A stretch of 64,000 nucleotides of DNA. It comes from Aurantimonas sp. HBX-1. GTDB taxonomy: Bacteria > Pseudomonadota > Alphaproteobacteria > Rhizobiales > Rhizobiaceae. Location of the stretch: contig NZ_CP090066.1 of NCBI RefSeq assembly GCF_021391535.1, forward strand, positions 3,547,501 through 3,611,500. The letters are read 5' to 3'. The notes below the pieces were generated by a model. That model did not search any database, had not been told where the DNA came from, and worked only from the letters and a program-made list of their open reading frames with translations. Position numbers and translations under genes: made by a program. How positions within the stretch are numbered: the first letter of the stretch is position 1; each line of letters opens with the position of its first letter. Of this stretch, positions 1 to 8,500 are shown one piece after another.

Positions 1-758
1 CGCGAGATCTCTCCGAAATGCAGCGAGCGGAGGGTGCCGCCCGCGTCGAGGAACAGCGTCGCCGGATAGCCGGAGACGCCGTAATGCCGTGCCAGCGCAT
101 AGGCCGGGTCCAGCAGCACATGGTCGATGGCGAGGTCGGCGCCGGCCAGGAACTGAGACACCGCCTGCGCACCTTCGCCCTGGTTGGCGAAGACGAACGC
201 CGCGTCGTCGCGCTCCGCAGCCATCGTCGCCATCATCGGCATCTCGCGCCGGCACGGCGGGCACCACGAGGCCCACAGGTTGAGGACCACCGGCTTGCCG
301 GCGAAGTCGCCCAGGGAACGGTCGGCGCCCTCCAGCGCGACGAAGCTGCCGGCGGGCGCGGCGACGGCGCTGCTCGCGGCGACCAGCTGCCATGCGGTAT
401 TCCAGACCACGAACGCGCCGGCCAGAGCCCCGATCGACCAGGCCCGCAGCCGAGCGTCCCGGAAGACGTAGAGCGTGGTGAGCAGCGCAGCCGCGAGCCC
501 GGCCCCCACCGAGAAGCCGCCCTCCCGGATGCTGAAGACGCGCAGCGGTTCGGGCGCGAAAGTCTCCCAGTGCAGGGCGACATGCCCCAGCCGGGCGGCG
601 ACCAGACCGATCGCCACCACGGCCAGCGACCAGTTGCCCAGCCGGCCGTCGACGCGGCGCGTGAGGAGGGCGGCAACTCCGAGGAACACCCCGAAGGCGA
701 TGATGGCGGCGAGGCGGTCGCCGGCGAAGACCAGCGGGCCGAGGGTCAGGGCGGTCAC
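1..758 (-). CDS. Lgt-like membrane domain fused to a TlpA-type thioredoxin (partial)
   Basis: The frame opens with GTG at 758, behind a GGAGG sequence, and runs off the left window edge, so the C-terminus is missing. The first ~120 residues are hydrophobic with about four membrane segments. They include an RLGHVALHW ... IREGGFS stretch resembling the core of prolipoprotein diacylglyceryl transferase (Lgt). The Lgt SFHGG active-site motif is replaced by SVGAG, so Lgt catalysis is unlikely. A periplasmic thioredoxin-fold domain follows with the redox motif WCPPC in LNLWASWCPPCRREMP. The start lies next to the end of dsbD, so the two are probably co-transcribed, and DsbD is the expected electron donor. 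The likely role is periplasmic disulfide reduction. The family assignment of the thioredoxin part is firm; the Lgt resemblance is read by eye. Confidence 0.85.
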   Translation of the reverse strand, partial: MTALTLGPLVFAGDRLAAIIAFGVFLGVAALLTRRVDGRLGNWSLAVVAIGLVAARLGHVALHWETFAPEPLRVFSIREGGFSVGAGLAAALLTTLYVFRDARLRAWSIGALAGAFVVWNTAWQLVAASSAVAAPAGSFVALEGADRSLGDFAGKPVVLNLWASWCPPCRREMPMMATMAAERDDAAFVFANQGEGAQAVSQFLAGADLAIDHVLLDPAYALARHYGVSGYPATLFLDAGGTLRSLHFGEIS

Positions 759-759
759 G

Positions 760-2653
760 TCAGCTGCCTCCCGCGCGGCGGATGCGCTCGAGGAAGGCCT
801 CGGCGGCGATCTCGCCGACGACGCGCGACCCGGGCGCCTCCGCGCCATCGGGGTCGAGGAAGAGCATGGTCGGCGGCCCGACGACCGACAGCTCCGACAT
901 CAGCGCGGTGGACCCCGGCCTGCTCGTCGGTGACGTCGACCTTCAGCAGCCGGTAGCCGCCGAGCCGGGCCTCGACCCGCGGATCGTCGAACACCTCGCG
1001 CTCGATCACGTCGCAGCTGACGCACCAGTCGGCGGTGAAATACAGCAGCGTCGGCCGGTCGCCCGTGGCGATCGCCGCAGCCACCGCAGCCGGCGATTGG
1101 GCGGTGTCGAAGGACAGCCGTTCGGCCTTGCGCGCGGCGCCGTTCGAGGCGAGCGGCGCCAGCGGATGCAGGGGATCGTTCGCGCCGGCCACCGCGCCGA
1201 CGGCCAGCGTTCCGCCATAGATCAGCGCCAAGACGCCCGCCGTCTGGCCGAGCCGCCGCACGATGCCGCTCTGGCCGCTGCTGCCGCCGAGCCCGCCCAG
1301 CGCCACCCCGACGCCGATCAGCAGCGTCGCCCAGAGCCACAGCGCGACGACGGGCGGCAGGATGCGGGCGATCATCCAGATGGCCAGCACCAGGAAGGCG
1401 ATGCCGAAGCCGCGGGTGACCGCCTGCATCCAGGGCCCGGCCCTGGGCATGATGCCGGCCCCGAACGTGCCGAAGGCGACCAGCGGCACGCCCTGGCCGA
1501 GGCCGAGGGCGAAGAGCGCCGCGGCACCGAGGCCGACATCGCCGGTCTGGCCGATATAGATCAGCGCGCCGGCGAGCGGCGCCGTCACGCAGGGGCCGAC
1601 GATCAGCGCCGAGGTGAAGCCGAGCGCGGCGGTCGAGCCGATCCCGCCCCGCCCCGGCGTGGCGCCGGCGACGGCGTTGGTCCAGGCGCTCGGCAGCCGC
1701 AGTTCGAACAGGCCGAACATCGACAGCGCAAGCCCTACGAAGACCAGCGAGACCGCAACGATCGCGGGTGTCGACTGCAAGGCCATCTGCAGATTCTGGC
1801 CCGACCAGGCCGCGACCACCCCGAGGAGGCCGAAGGCGGTGGCCATGGCCAGCACGTAGACCGCGGAATGCCGCAGGCCGCGCCCGGCCGACGGGCGGCC
1901 CGCCTGCCGTCCGAGCTGGGCGGCGAGGATCGGATACATCGGGAAGACGCATGGGGTGAAGGCAAGGCCGAGGCCGAGCAGGAAGAACATGGCGACCGCC
2001 CAGGCGGCGCCGCCGTCGTCGAGCAGGGAAGTCACGAGGCCGCCTGAGGCGCCGTCGATGCGGATCCCGGAGCCGGCACCCGTGCCGGTGCCGGGCAGCG
2101 GAAGATTGCTGACCTGCGTGCTGCCGCCGGCCTCGCGGAGGGCGCCGCGGAAGCCGTCCGCTGTCGATGCGAGCCGTTCCGCTGCGCCGCCTGCGGCGAG
2201 CGCCGGCGTCTGCCGGGGATCCGGGGACCCTGCCGGCAGTCCGGCCAGCGCGATCGTCCGCGTCACCGGCCGGTAGCAGATGCCGTCCTCCTGGCATCCC
2301 TGGAACGAGACCGCGATCTGTGCGGCGCCGGCCGGGGCCGTGGCAAGCGTCGCGGTCGCGACCTGGTGAAACACCTCCATGGTGCCGAAATTCGGATCGT
2401 CCTTTGGCTCGCCGCGCGGCATGTCGAGCACGAGGTCATCGCCGGCCGGGGTCGCCGCCGCAATCCTGTCGCGATAAAGGTAATAACCATCCGCAATCGC
2501 CCAGCGCAGTTCGACGCCGCTGGCGGCGGTCGCCGTGCTGGTCAGCGCGAAGGCCTGGTCGACCGGCAGCGGCTCCGGCTGGGCGCGGGCCGCCAGCGGC
2601 GCACCGATGGTGGCGGCCATGACGGCCGCGGCCAGGAAACGTCTGATCGCCAT
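760..2653 (-). CDS. dsbD: Thiol:disulfide interchange protein DsbD, apparently frameshifted near the 3' end
   Basis: DsbD passes electrons from cytoplasmic thioredoxin across the inner membrane to periplasmic reductases. The protein begins with a signal peptide (MAIRRFLAAAVMAATIG...ARA). It then has the N-terminal domain with a cysteine pair in FQGCQEDGICY, a multi-span membrane domain with cysteines in FTPCVFPMYP and VGPCVTAPLAG, and a C-terminal thioredoxin domain with ADWCVSC. The frame stays normal for 580 residues up to VDVTDEQAG. At a run of four C (913-916, plus strand) it leaves the family sequence and ends at 755 with an arginine-rich tail. Dropping one base restores a typical DsbD end (ELSVVGPPTMLFLD...RVVGEIAAEAFLERI) with a stop at 760-762. 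This is either a sequencing error or a recent mutation. It diverges from the two-component system at 2763. Confidence 0.9.
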
Positions 2654-2698
2654 GAATTTCTCCGGTCGACTGCTCGGACCGGGTGGTCGGCCGCCAAG

Positions 2699-2715
2699 CT
2701 TAAGGCAGCCTTAAG
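2699..2715 (+). promoter_or_regulatory. PmrA/QseB-type response regulator box
   Basis: Two perfect CTTAAG hexamers are separated by five bases (CTTAAG-N5-CTTAAG, 11-bp period). This is the arrangement known for PmrA/QseB/BasR-class OmpR regulators. The site lies between dsbD and the response regulator gene and could serve both promoters. That the neighbouring regulator binds it is inferred. Confidence 0.6.
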
Positions 2716-2762
2716 GTGCGTCGGCAGGATCGCCGTCGTCGGCAGCAATGACGGGAGCAGGC

Positions 2763-3422
2763 ATGCGCATACTGATCGTCGAGGACGACGACATCATCGG
2801 CAACGGCCTCAAGGTCGGGCTCGGCATCAGCGGCTTCACCGCCGACCTCGCCGATTGCTGCGAGGCCGGCGAGGCCGCGCTGGCGGTCGGCGGATTCGAC
2901 GCCGTGGTGCTCGACGTCATGCTGCCCGACGGATCCGGCCACGACATGCTGGCGCGGCTGCGCGGGCGCGGCGACACGACGCCGGTGCTGCTGCTGACCG
3001 CCCTCGACGCGCTGGGCGACCGGGTGAAGGGCCTCGACGGCGGCGCCGACGACCATCTCGGCAAGCCGTTCGAGCTGGACGAGGTGGCGGCGCGCCTGCG
3101 GGCGCTGATGCGCCGCGGCGCCACGCGCCCCGACAGCTGCCTCGAATGGGGCGGCGTGCGGCTCGACCCGGCGACGATGACGGCATCGAGAGAGGGCGCC
3201 GAGATCCGCCTGTCGCGGCGCGAGTTCGCCATCCTCCACGCGCTGATGCAGCATCCGGGCGCGATCCAGTCGAAGCCGCAGCTGGAGGAGAAGCTCTACG
3301 GCTTTGACGAAGGCGTCGAGAGCAATGCCGTCGAGGTGCACGTCCACAATCTGCGGGGCAAGTTCGGCAGCCGCTTCATCGAGACGCTGCGCGGCGTCGG
3401 CTACCGTCTGCGGGAAGCCTGA
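2763..3422 (+). CDS. OmpR-family response regulator (QseB/PmrA/TctD-like)
   Basis: This is a DNA-binding regulator of 219 residues. The receiver domain starts MRILIVEDDD, with acidic residues at 8-10 and the phospho-acceptor Asp51 in VVLDVMLPDGSG. A conserved Thr lies in LLLTA and the conserved Lys in LGKPF. The second half is a winged-helix domain (LSRREFAILHALMQHPG ... VEVHVHNLRGKFG). I chose the ATG at 2763 because GGAG sits five bases upstream and the product begins at the canonical position; an in-frame ATG at 2748 adds five residues. The stop overlaps the histidine kinase start (TGATG), so the pair is translationally coupled. The CTTAAG direct repeat 48 bases upstream suggests autoregulation and control of the divergent dsbD. 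Confidence 0.92.
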   Translation: MRILIVEDDDIIGNGLKVGLGISGFTADLADCCEAGEAALAVGGFDAVVLDVMLPDGSGHDMLARLRGRGDTTPVLLLTALDALGDRVKGLDGGADDHLGKPFELDEVAARLRALMRRGATRPDSCLEWGGVRLDPATMTASREGAEIRLSRREFAILHALMQHPGAIQSKPQLEEKLYGFDEGVESNAVEVHVHNLRGKFGSRFIETLRGVGYRLREA

Positions 3423-4756
3423 TGCGCGGCTCGCTGAAGGGGCGCCTGTTCGCCATCCTGGTCCTCGCCACCGGGCTGGTCTGGGCGCTCGCCACCGTCT
3501 GGATCTATGTCAGCACGCGCGCCGAGGTCGAGCACGTGCTCGATGCGAGGCTAATGGAGGCGGCGCGGATGGTCTCCTCGCTGGTCGACAGCCAGGATAT
3601 CGACGTCGCGGTCGCCTCGCTCGATCGCCCGGCGCCGCCGGTCCGGACCGGCGCTTCGTACGAGCGTCAGCTTTCCTGCCAGATCTGGTCGCTGACCGGC
3701 TCGCTGATCGGCAAGTCGGACGGCGCCCCGGAGACCCGCCTGTCGGATCACCGGGACGGGTTTTCCGAGCGCGAGATCGATGGCGAGACGTGGCGCGTCT
3801 TCGCCGTCGAGAATCAGGCGCTCGGCATCCAGGTGCTGGTCGGCGACAATCTCGACATCCGCGCCCGGCTGGTGCGGGACGTGGTGAAGGGGCTGCTGCT
3901 GCCGATGGCGCTGGTGGTGCCGGCGCTGGGAGCGCTGATCTGGTTCGGCGTCGGCCGGGGCATGCGGCCGCTCGACGAGCTGGCCGAAGGCCTGCGACGC
4001 CGAAAGGCGGACGATCTGCATCCGATCTCCGCCGACGCGGCGGCGGCGGAGATCCGCCCCGTCGCCACTGCCCTTAACGGCCTGTTCGAGCGGGTGCGCG
4101 AGACACGGGAGCGCGAGCGCGTCTTCCTCGCCTACGCCGCCCACGAACTGCGCACGCCGCTCGCCGGCCTGAAGACGCAGGCGGAGATATCGCTGCGCAC
4201 CGACCGGGAGGACGTCCGCCAGGCGGCGCTCGCCCAGATCGTCACCGCCGTCGACCGGACCTCGCGCCTGGTGCGCCAGCTGCTCGCCACGGCGGAAGCC
4301 GAAGCCGTCGGAGCGGCAAGTGGCGACGATCTGGTGGACCTTGCGCGGTTCCTGCGGTCGATGGCGGCCGAGCATTCGGCCCAGGCCGAGCTGCGCGGCA
4401 TCCGCCTCGAGCTCCTGCCGCCTGCCGCGGCCGTCGTCGTGCGGGCCAGCGAGCCGCTGCTGGCGCTGGCGCTCCGCAACATCGTGGAGAACGCCATCAA
4501 CCACTCGCCCCCCGGCGCCGTGGTGACGGTGAGCTGGTCGGCGGAGGCGATCGTCGTCGAGGACCAGGGGCCGGGCATGCCGGAGAACGAGATCGCGCGC
4601 GCGACGGAGCGGTTCTTCCGGGGCTCGGCCCGATCGCCGGTCGGCAGCGGCCTCGGCCTCAGCATCGCCGCGCTCTGCGCCGAGCGGATCGGGGGAACGC
4701 TGCTCCTCGAAAACCGTCAGCCGCACGGGCTGCGGGTCGCGCTCCGCCTGGTCTAG
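3422..4756 (+). CDS. Sensor histidine kinase (QseC/TctE-like)
   Basis: This membrane sensor kinase has 444 residues. TM1 is at about residues 8-30. A periplasmic sensor stretch follows (2CSK_N-like, DARLMEAARMVSSL near its start), and TM2 is at about 157-178. A linker leads to a HisKA domain with phospho-acceptor His241 in YAAHELRTPLAG. The ATPase domain carries an N-box (NIVENAINHSP), a G1 box (VEDQGPGMP) and a G2 box (GSGLGLSIA). It overlaps the upstream response regulator by one base and is its obvious partner. The signal is unknown. The neighbourhood (dsbD and a thioredoxin) suggests an envelope redox, metal or cationic stress cue, but that is inference. Confidence 0.92.
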   Translation: MRGSLKGRLFAILVLATGLVWALATVWIYVSTRAEVEHVLDARLMEAARMVSSLVDSQDIDVAVASLDRPAPPVRTGASYERQLSCQIWSLTGSLIGKSDGAPETRLSDHRDGFSEREIDGETWRVFAVENQALGIQVLVGDNLDIRARLVRDVVKGLLLPMALVVPALGALIWFGVGRGMRPLDELAEGLRRRKADDLHPISADAAAAEIRPVATALNGLFERVRETRERERVFLAYAAHELRTPLAGLKTQAEISLRTDREDVRQAALAQIVTAVDRTSRLVRQLLATAEAEAVGAASGDDLVDLARFLRSMAAEHSAQAELRGIRLELLPPAAAVVVRASEPLLALALRNIVENAINHSPPGAVVTVSWSAEAIVVEDQGPGMPENEIARATERFFRGSARSPVGSGLGLSIAALCAERIGGTLLLENRQPHGLRVALRLV

Positions 4757-4916
4757 GGACGAAAGAGCGGCGCCGGCAGCAGCCGGTCCGCGAGCACGGG
4801 TCAGGACGGCGGATGGTCTCGAGCGACCGGCGGTTTCCGCGGGCCGGGATCGAGGGCCTCGGCGCCCAGGATCGGCCGCCGGTGCGCGCCTCTCGCTCGA
4901 TCGGCGATGCTTAACG

Positions 4917-5549
4917 TTACGCGAGCGCCTTCGACGCCACCACGTGGACGCCCGGCCGGGCATCGGCGGCGGCCGCGACGATGGCGTCGGCGATCCGGTC
5001 GGCAGGATTGATCCGCAGGGATCGCGGCAGGATCGGGCCGAGGGTCCGCAGGGCGAGCGAAGCGGCTTTCTCGGCGGGACGCGGCTCCGGGCGCTCGCCG
5101 CCGATGAGGCCCGGACGGACGAAGGTGAGCGATGGAAAGCCCAGGGCCGCGAGGTCGTGCTCCAGCTCGCCCTTCACCCGGTTGTAGAAGAATCGCGAGG
5201 AGGCCGACGCCCCGTGCGCTGTGACGACGACGCAGCATGCTGCGCCATGGGCACGCGCCATGCTTGCTACACGCAGCGCCAGATCGTGGTCGACGTGCCG
5301 GAAGGCCTCCTGCGACCCTGCCTGGCGGATCGTCGTGCCGAGCGCGCAGATCACCGCGTCGACCGCCCACCAGTCGGCGTCCGGCGGCAGGGCGTCGAAG
5401 TCGACGACCGGCGCCAGGAGTTTTGCCGCCGGGGCGATCGGACGCCTCACCGGCGCGACGATCGCGGTGAAGCGCGGATCGCCGACGAGCCGGCCGAGGA
5501 CGAGGCCTCCCACCAGCCCGGTCGCGCCGACGAGAAGCACCCTGGTCAT
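4917..5549 (-). CDS. NAD(P)-binding SDR/NmrA-like protein
   Basis: The 210-residue protein has an N-terminal Rossmann motif, VLLVGATGLVGG, typical of atypical short-chain dehydrogenases (HTATIP2/YbjT-like). A central VDAVICALGTT segment, an RFFYNRVKGELE segment and a late FVRPGLIGG are family hallmarks. The YxxxK pair appears as YNRVK. No substrate can be assigned. It lies 48 bases downstream of the MBL-fold gene on the same strand and may share its transcript. The 160 bases between its stop and the kinase gene show no gene. Confidence 0.82.
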   Translation of the reverse strand: MTRVLLVGATGLVGGLVLGRLVGDPRFTAIVAPVRRPIAPAAKLLAPVVDFDALPPDADWWAVDAVICALGTTIRQAGSQEAFRHVDHDLALRVASMARAHGAACCVVVTAHGASASSRFFYNRVKGELEHDLAALGFPSLTFVRPGLIGGERPEPRPAEKAASLALRTLGPILPRSLRINPADRIADAIVAAAADARPGVHVVASKALA

Positions 5550-5597
5550 GGCGCGGCCCCCGAGCGCGGCAGGGACGGCGCTGCCGGGACCCGCGGC

Positions 5598-6653
5598 CTA
5601 CGCATGGGTCCAGACCTGGCCGGGGCGGGCGGCGACGAAGCGCTCGGGCGCGATACCGCGGGCCTGCAACGCCGCCGCCAGCTCCCGTGCCGGCGCGTCG
5701 ACGGCCTCGTCGGTCAGCTGGAACGTGCCCCAGTGACAGCCGAGCGCGTGCTTCGCGCCGAGGATCTCGAAGGCAAGCACGGCTTCCGCGGGATTGATGT
5801 GCTGGTCCTGCATGAACCAGCGCGGCGCGTAGGCGCCGATCGGCAGCAGCGCCAGGTCGATCGCCTCGGCGTTGGCCGCCGCCTGGCGGAACTGCGCCCC
5901 GTCGCCGAAGCCGGTGTCGCCGGCATAGTAGACAGTCCGGCCGGCCAGCCGCAGCGTGAAGGCGCACCAAAGGGCGCGATTGCGGCTGCCTGGACCGCGC
6001 GTCGACCAGTGGCGGGCGGGCTCGAGACGGACCGATGCGCCCTGCCCGAGCTCGACCCCGTCGCCCCAGTCAGCCGTCACGATCCGCATGCCGCGCTCGC
6101 GGCCGCGGATGACGCGGTCGTTGCCGAGCGGCGTCACGAAGAGCGGCGCATCGCGCTCGAAGACGCGCAGCAGGGTGGCACGATCCAGATGGTCGTAATG
6201 GTTGTGGCTGACCAGCACGACATCGATCGCCGGCAGGTCGTCGAAGGCGATCCCCGGGACGTTCCTGCGGCGCGGCCCGGCAAAGGCGAGCGGGCTGGCG
6301 CGCTCGGACCACACCGGGTCCACCAGGATGTTGAGGCCGCCGCCCTGGATGAGGAAGCTGGAATGGCCGACGAGGACGACCCGCAGCCCGGCATCGACCC
6401 GCGACGGCGGGCGGTCGAGCGGAAAGGGGCTGGGATAGCCCTCCGGCCATTCGGTACGCTCGCCGCTCCACTGCCAGCGCAGCAGGTCCCGAAGGCCCTT
6501 CGCCGGCGCGTTGTCCGGATTATGGAAGCGTTCGCCATCGAAATGGTCGCTCACCGGATACGGGCCCGCCGCGGCGCCCTGGGCACTGGCCGATGTCGTC
6601 GCCAGCAGCGGGAGGGCGCCGACCAGCTTGATCATGGCGCGGCGATCGAGCAT
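5598..6653 (-). CDS. MBL-fold metal-dependent hydrolase, NAPE-PLD/RomA-like, probable Tat export
   Basis: The metallo-beta-lactamase fold is shown by the HxHxDH motif in VSHNHYDHLD. Later metal-ligand regions are VYYAGDTGFGDG and GCHWGTFQL. Overall it resembles the NAPE-PLD/RomA (UlaG-like) lipoprotein hydrolases. The ATG at 6653 gives an N-terminus with a DRRAMIKL motif and a hydrophobic stretch ending ASAQ, which looks like a twin-arginine signal. An ATG at 6665 adds four residues. It lies 28 bases after the GMC oxidoreductase on the same strand. The substrate is unknown; phosphodiester or lactone hydrolysis are family possibilities. Confidence 0.85.
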   Translation of the reverse strand: MLDRRAMIKLVGALPLLATTSASAQGAAAGPYPVSDHFDGERFHNPDNAPAKGLRDLLRWQWSGERTEWPEGYPSPFPLDRPPSRVDAGLRVVLVGHSSFLIQGGGLNILVDPVWSERASPLAFAGPRRRNVPGIAFDDLPAIDVVLVSHNHYDHLDRATLLRVFERDAPLFVTPLGNDRVIRGRERGMRIVTADWGDGVELGQGASVRLEPARHWSTRGPGSRNRALWCAFTLRLAGRTVYYAGDTGFGDGAQFRQAAANAEAIDLALLPIGAYAPRWFMQDQHINPAEAVLAFEILGAKHALGCHWGTFQLTDEAVDAPARELAAALQARGIAPERFVAARPGQVWTHA

Positions 6654-6681
6654 GCAACGTCCCATTCTGTCATGCGTGGCG

Positions 6682-8307
6682 TCATCGGACTTTGCCGTCC
6701 GCCAACATCATCCGCGCCGCCTTTTCCGCGATCATGATCGTCGGCGAATTGGTGTTGCCGGAGGTGATGGTCGGCATCACGGAAGCGTCGGCGACCCGCA
6801 GGCCGGCGATGCCGCGCACCCGCAGCCGCTCGTCCAGTACCGCCATCGGGTCGTTGTCCGGCCCCATTTTCGCCGTGCCGACCGGGTGGAAGATCGTCGT
6901 GCCGAGGTCGCCGGCGGCAACCAGCATCTCCTCCTTCGAGGCGACATGGGCGCCGGGCTTGTATTCTTCCGGCCGGTAGGGCGCGAGCGGCGGCTGGGCG
7001 ACGATGCGGCGGGCCCATTCGAGGCTCTCGACCGCCACCTCGCGATCCTCATCGGTCGAAAGATAGTTCGGATCGATCTCCGGCGGGTGGTCAAAATCCG
7101 GGCCGGACATGTGGATGCGGCCGCGGCTGGTCGGCCGGAGGTTGCAGACGCTCGCCGTGAAGGCCGAGAATTTGTGCAGGCCGGCGCCCCAGTCGTCGAG
7201 CGACAGCGGCTGGAAATGGAACTCCAGATTGGCCGTGGCGTAGCGGGGGCCGGACTTGACGAACGCGCCGACCTGGCTCGGCGCCATGGTCAGCGGCCCG
7301 TGGCGGCGCAGCGCGTAGTCGACGCCCATCATCGCCCGACGGAAGAGATTGGCGTATTCGGAATTCAGCGTCTTGATGCCGTGCACCTTGTAGATCGGCC
7401 GGATCTGCAGATGGTCCTGCAGATTCTCGCCGACCCCCGGCAGATGATGACGGCATTCCAGCCCGTGGGCGCGCAGGCGCTCGCCGTCGCCGATGCCGGA
7501 GCGCTCGAGGATCAGCGGCGAGCCGGCGGCGCCGGCGGACAGCACGATCTCGCCCCGCGCCCGCGCCTCGATCGCCTCGCCGTCCCTGCGGTAGTGGACC
7601 GCGACGGCGCGGCCGTCCTCGATCGCCACCTTCTCGATGAGCACGCCGGTGGCGACGGTGAGGTTCGGACGATGCAGCACCGGCTTCAGGAAGCCGCGCG
7701 CCGCGCTCCAGCGCCGGCCGCCCTTCTGGTTCACCTGGAAATAGGCCGAGCCCTCGTTGTCGCCGGTGTTGAAGTCGACGATCTTCGGCACCCCCGCCGC
7801 CTCGGCGGCATCGCGCACGCGGTCGAGAATGTCCCAGCGGATGCGCGGGTGCTCGACCCGCCATTCGCCGCCCGCGCCGTGGAACTCGCTCGACCCGTCG
7901 ACATGGTCCTCGATGTCCCTGAACACCGGCAGGACGTCGTCCCAGCCCCAGCCGGCGAGGCCCAGCTGGCGCCAGTGATCGTAGTCGGCGGCCTGGCCGC
8001 GCATGTAGATCATGGCGTTGATCGCCGAGGAGCCGCCCAGCGTCTTGCCGCGCGGATAGGCCAGCGCCCGGCCGTTCAGTCCCGCCTGCGGCACCGTGCG
8101 GAACATCCAGTCGGAGCGCGGATTGCCGATGGCGAAGAGGTAGCCGACCGGGATGTGGAACCAGATCCAGTTGTCCTTGCCGCCGCCCTCCAGCAGCAGG
8201 ACGCGGTTGCGCGGATCGGCCGACAGGCGGTTGGCGAGCACGCAGCCCGCCGATCCGGCCCCCGCGACGATGTAGTCGAATTCCTCGATCGTCCGATCGT
8301 CGGCCAT
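6682..8307 (-). CDS. GMC-family FAD-dependent oxidoreductase (choline dehydrogenase-like)
   Basis: This is a flavin-dependent alcohol oxidoreductase of 541 residues. The FAD-binding motif is YIVAGAGSAGCVLANRLS at the N-terminus. GMC signature 1 is in RGKTLGGSSAINAMIYMRG, signature 2 in GAAGSPLILERSGIG, and the catalytic His region is TTIFHPVGTAKMG. Near the end is SGNTNSPTIMIAEKAA. I start at 8307 because GAGGGGA lies just upstream; an in-frame ATG at 8346 would add 13 atypical residues. The family includes choline, alcohol and polyethylene glycol dehydrogenases, and no bet genes are nearby, so betA is not claimed. The 193 bases between this gene and znuA hold nothing I recognise. Confidence 0.9.
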   Translation of the reverse strand: MADDRTIEEFDYIVAGAGSAGCVLANRLSADPRNRVLLLEGGGKDNWIWFHIPVGYLFAIGNPRSDWMFRTVPQAGLNGRALAYPRGKTLGGSSAINAMIYMRGQAADYDHWRQLGLAGWGWDDVLPVFRDIEDHVDGSSEFHGAGGEWRVEHPRIRWDILDRVRDAAEAAGVPKIVDFNTGDNEGSAYFQVNQKGGRRWSAARGFLKPVLHRPNLTVATGVLIEKVAIEDGRAVAVHYRRDGEAIEARARGEIVLSAGAAGSPLILERSGIGDGERLRAHGLECRHHLPGVGENLQDHLQIRPIYKVHGIKTLNSEYANLFRRAMMGVDYALRRHGPLTMAPSQVGAFVKSGPRYATANLEFHFQPLSLDDWGAGLHKFSAFTASVCNLRPTSRGRIHMSGPDFDHPPEIDPNYLSTDEDREVAVESLEWARRIVAQPPLAPYRPEEYKPGAHVASKEEMLVAAGDLGTTIFHPVGTAKMGPDNDPMAVLDERLRVRGIAGLRVADASVMPTITSGNTNSPTIMIAEKAARMMLADGKVR

Positions 8308-8500
8308 GCCGCTTCCCCTCGCCCGTTCCGCCATCGGCCGGATCACCGCGGGGAGACCGCGGCCCTCGTCATCCGGCCGACGGAGCCCAACGGCTTTAGC
8401 GCGACGGGGCGTTGCGGCTCAATGGGCCGACTTGCGTCCCCACGCTTCTGTGACCGTGCCGCGGAAGCGCGCAATGAAGGACCGAAGCGCGCCCGGCCCG

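Noticed and set aside
18..2297. Long frames opposite or out of phase with dsbD and the thioredoxin gene (such as 782-2047 and 900-2297).
   Set aside because: They show arginine/proline-rich or low-complexity composition with no family motif, and they overlap a gene with clear conserved motifs. The high GC content produces such shadows throughout the window.
6682..8307. Naming the GMC oxidoreductase betA.
   Set aside because: There is no betaine aldehyde dehydrogenase, betI or choline transporter nearby, and GMC enzymes have many substrates.
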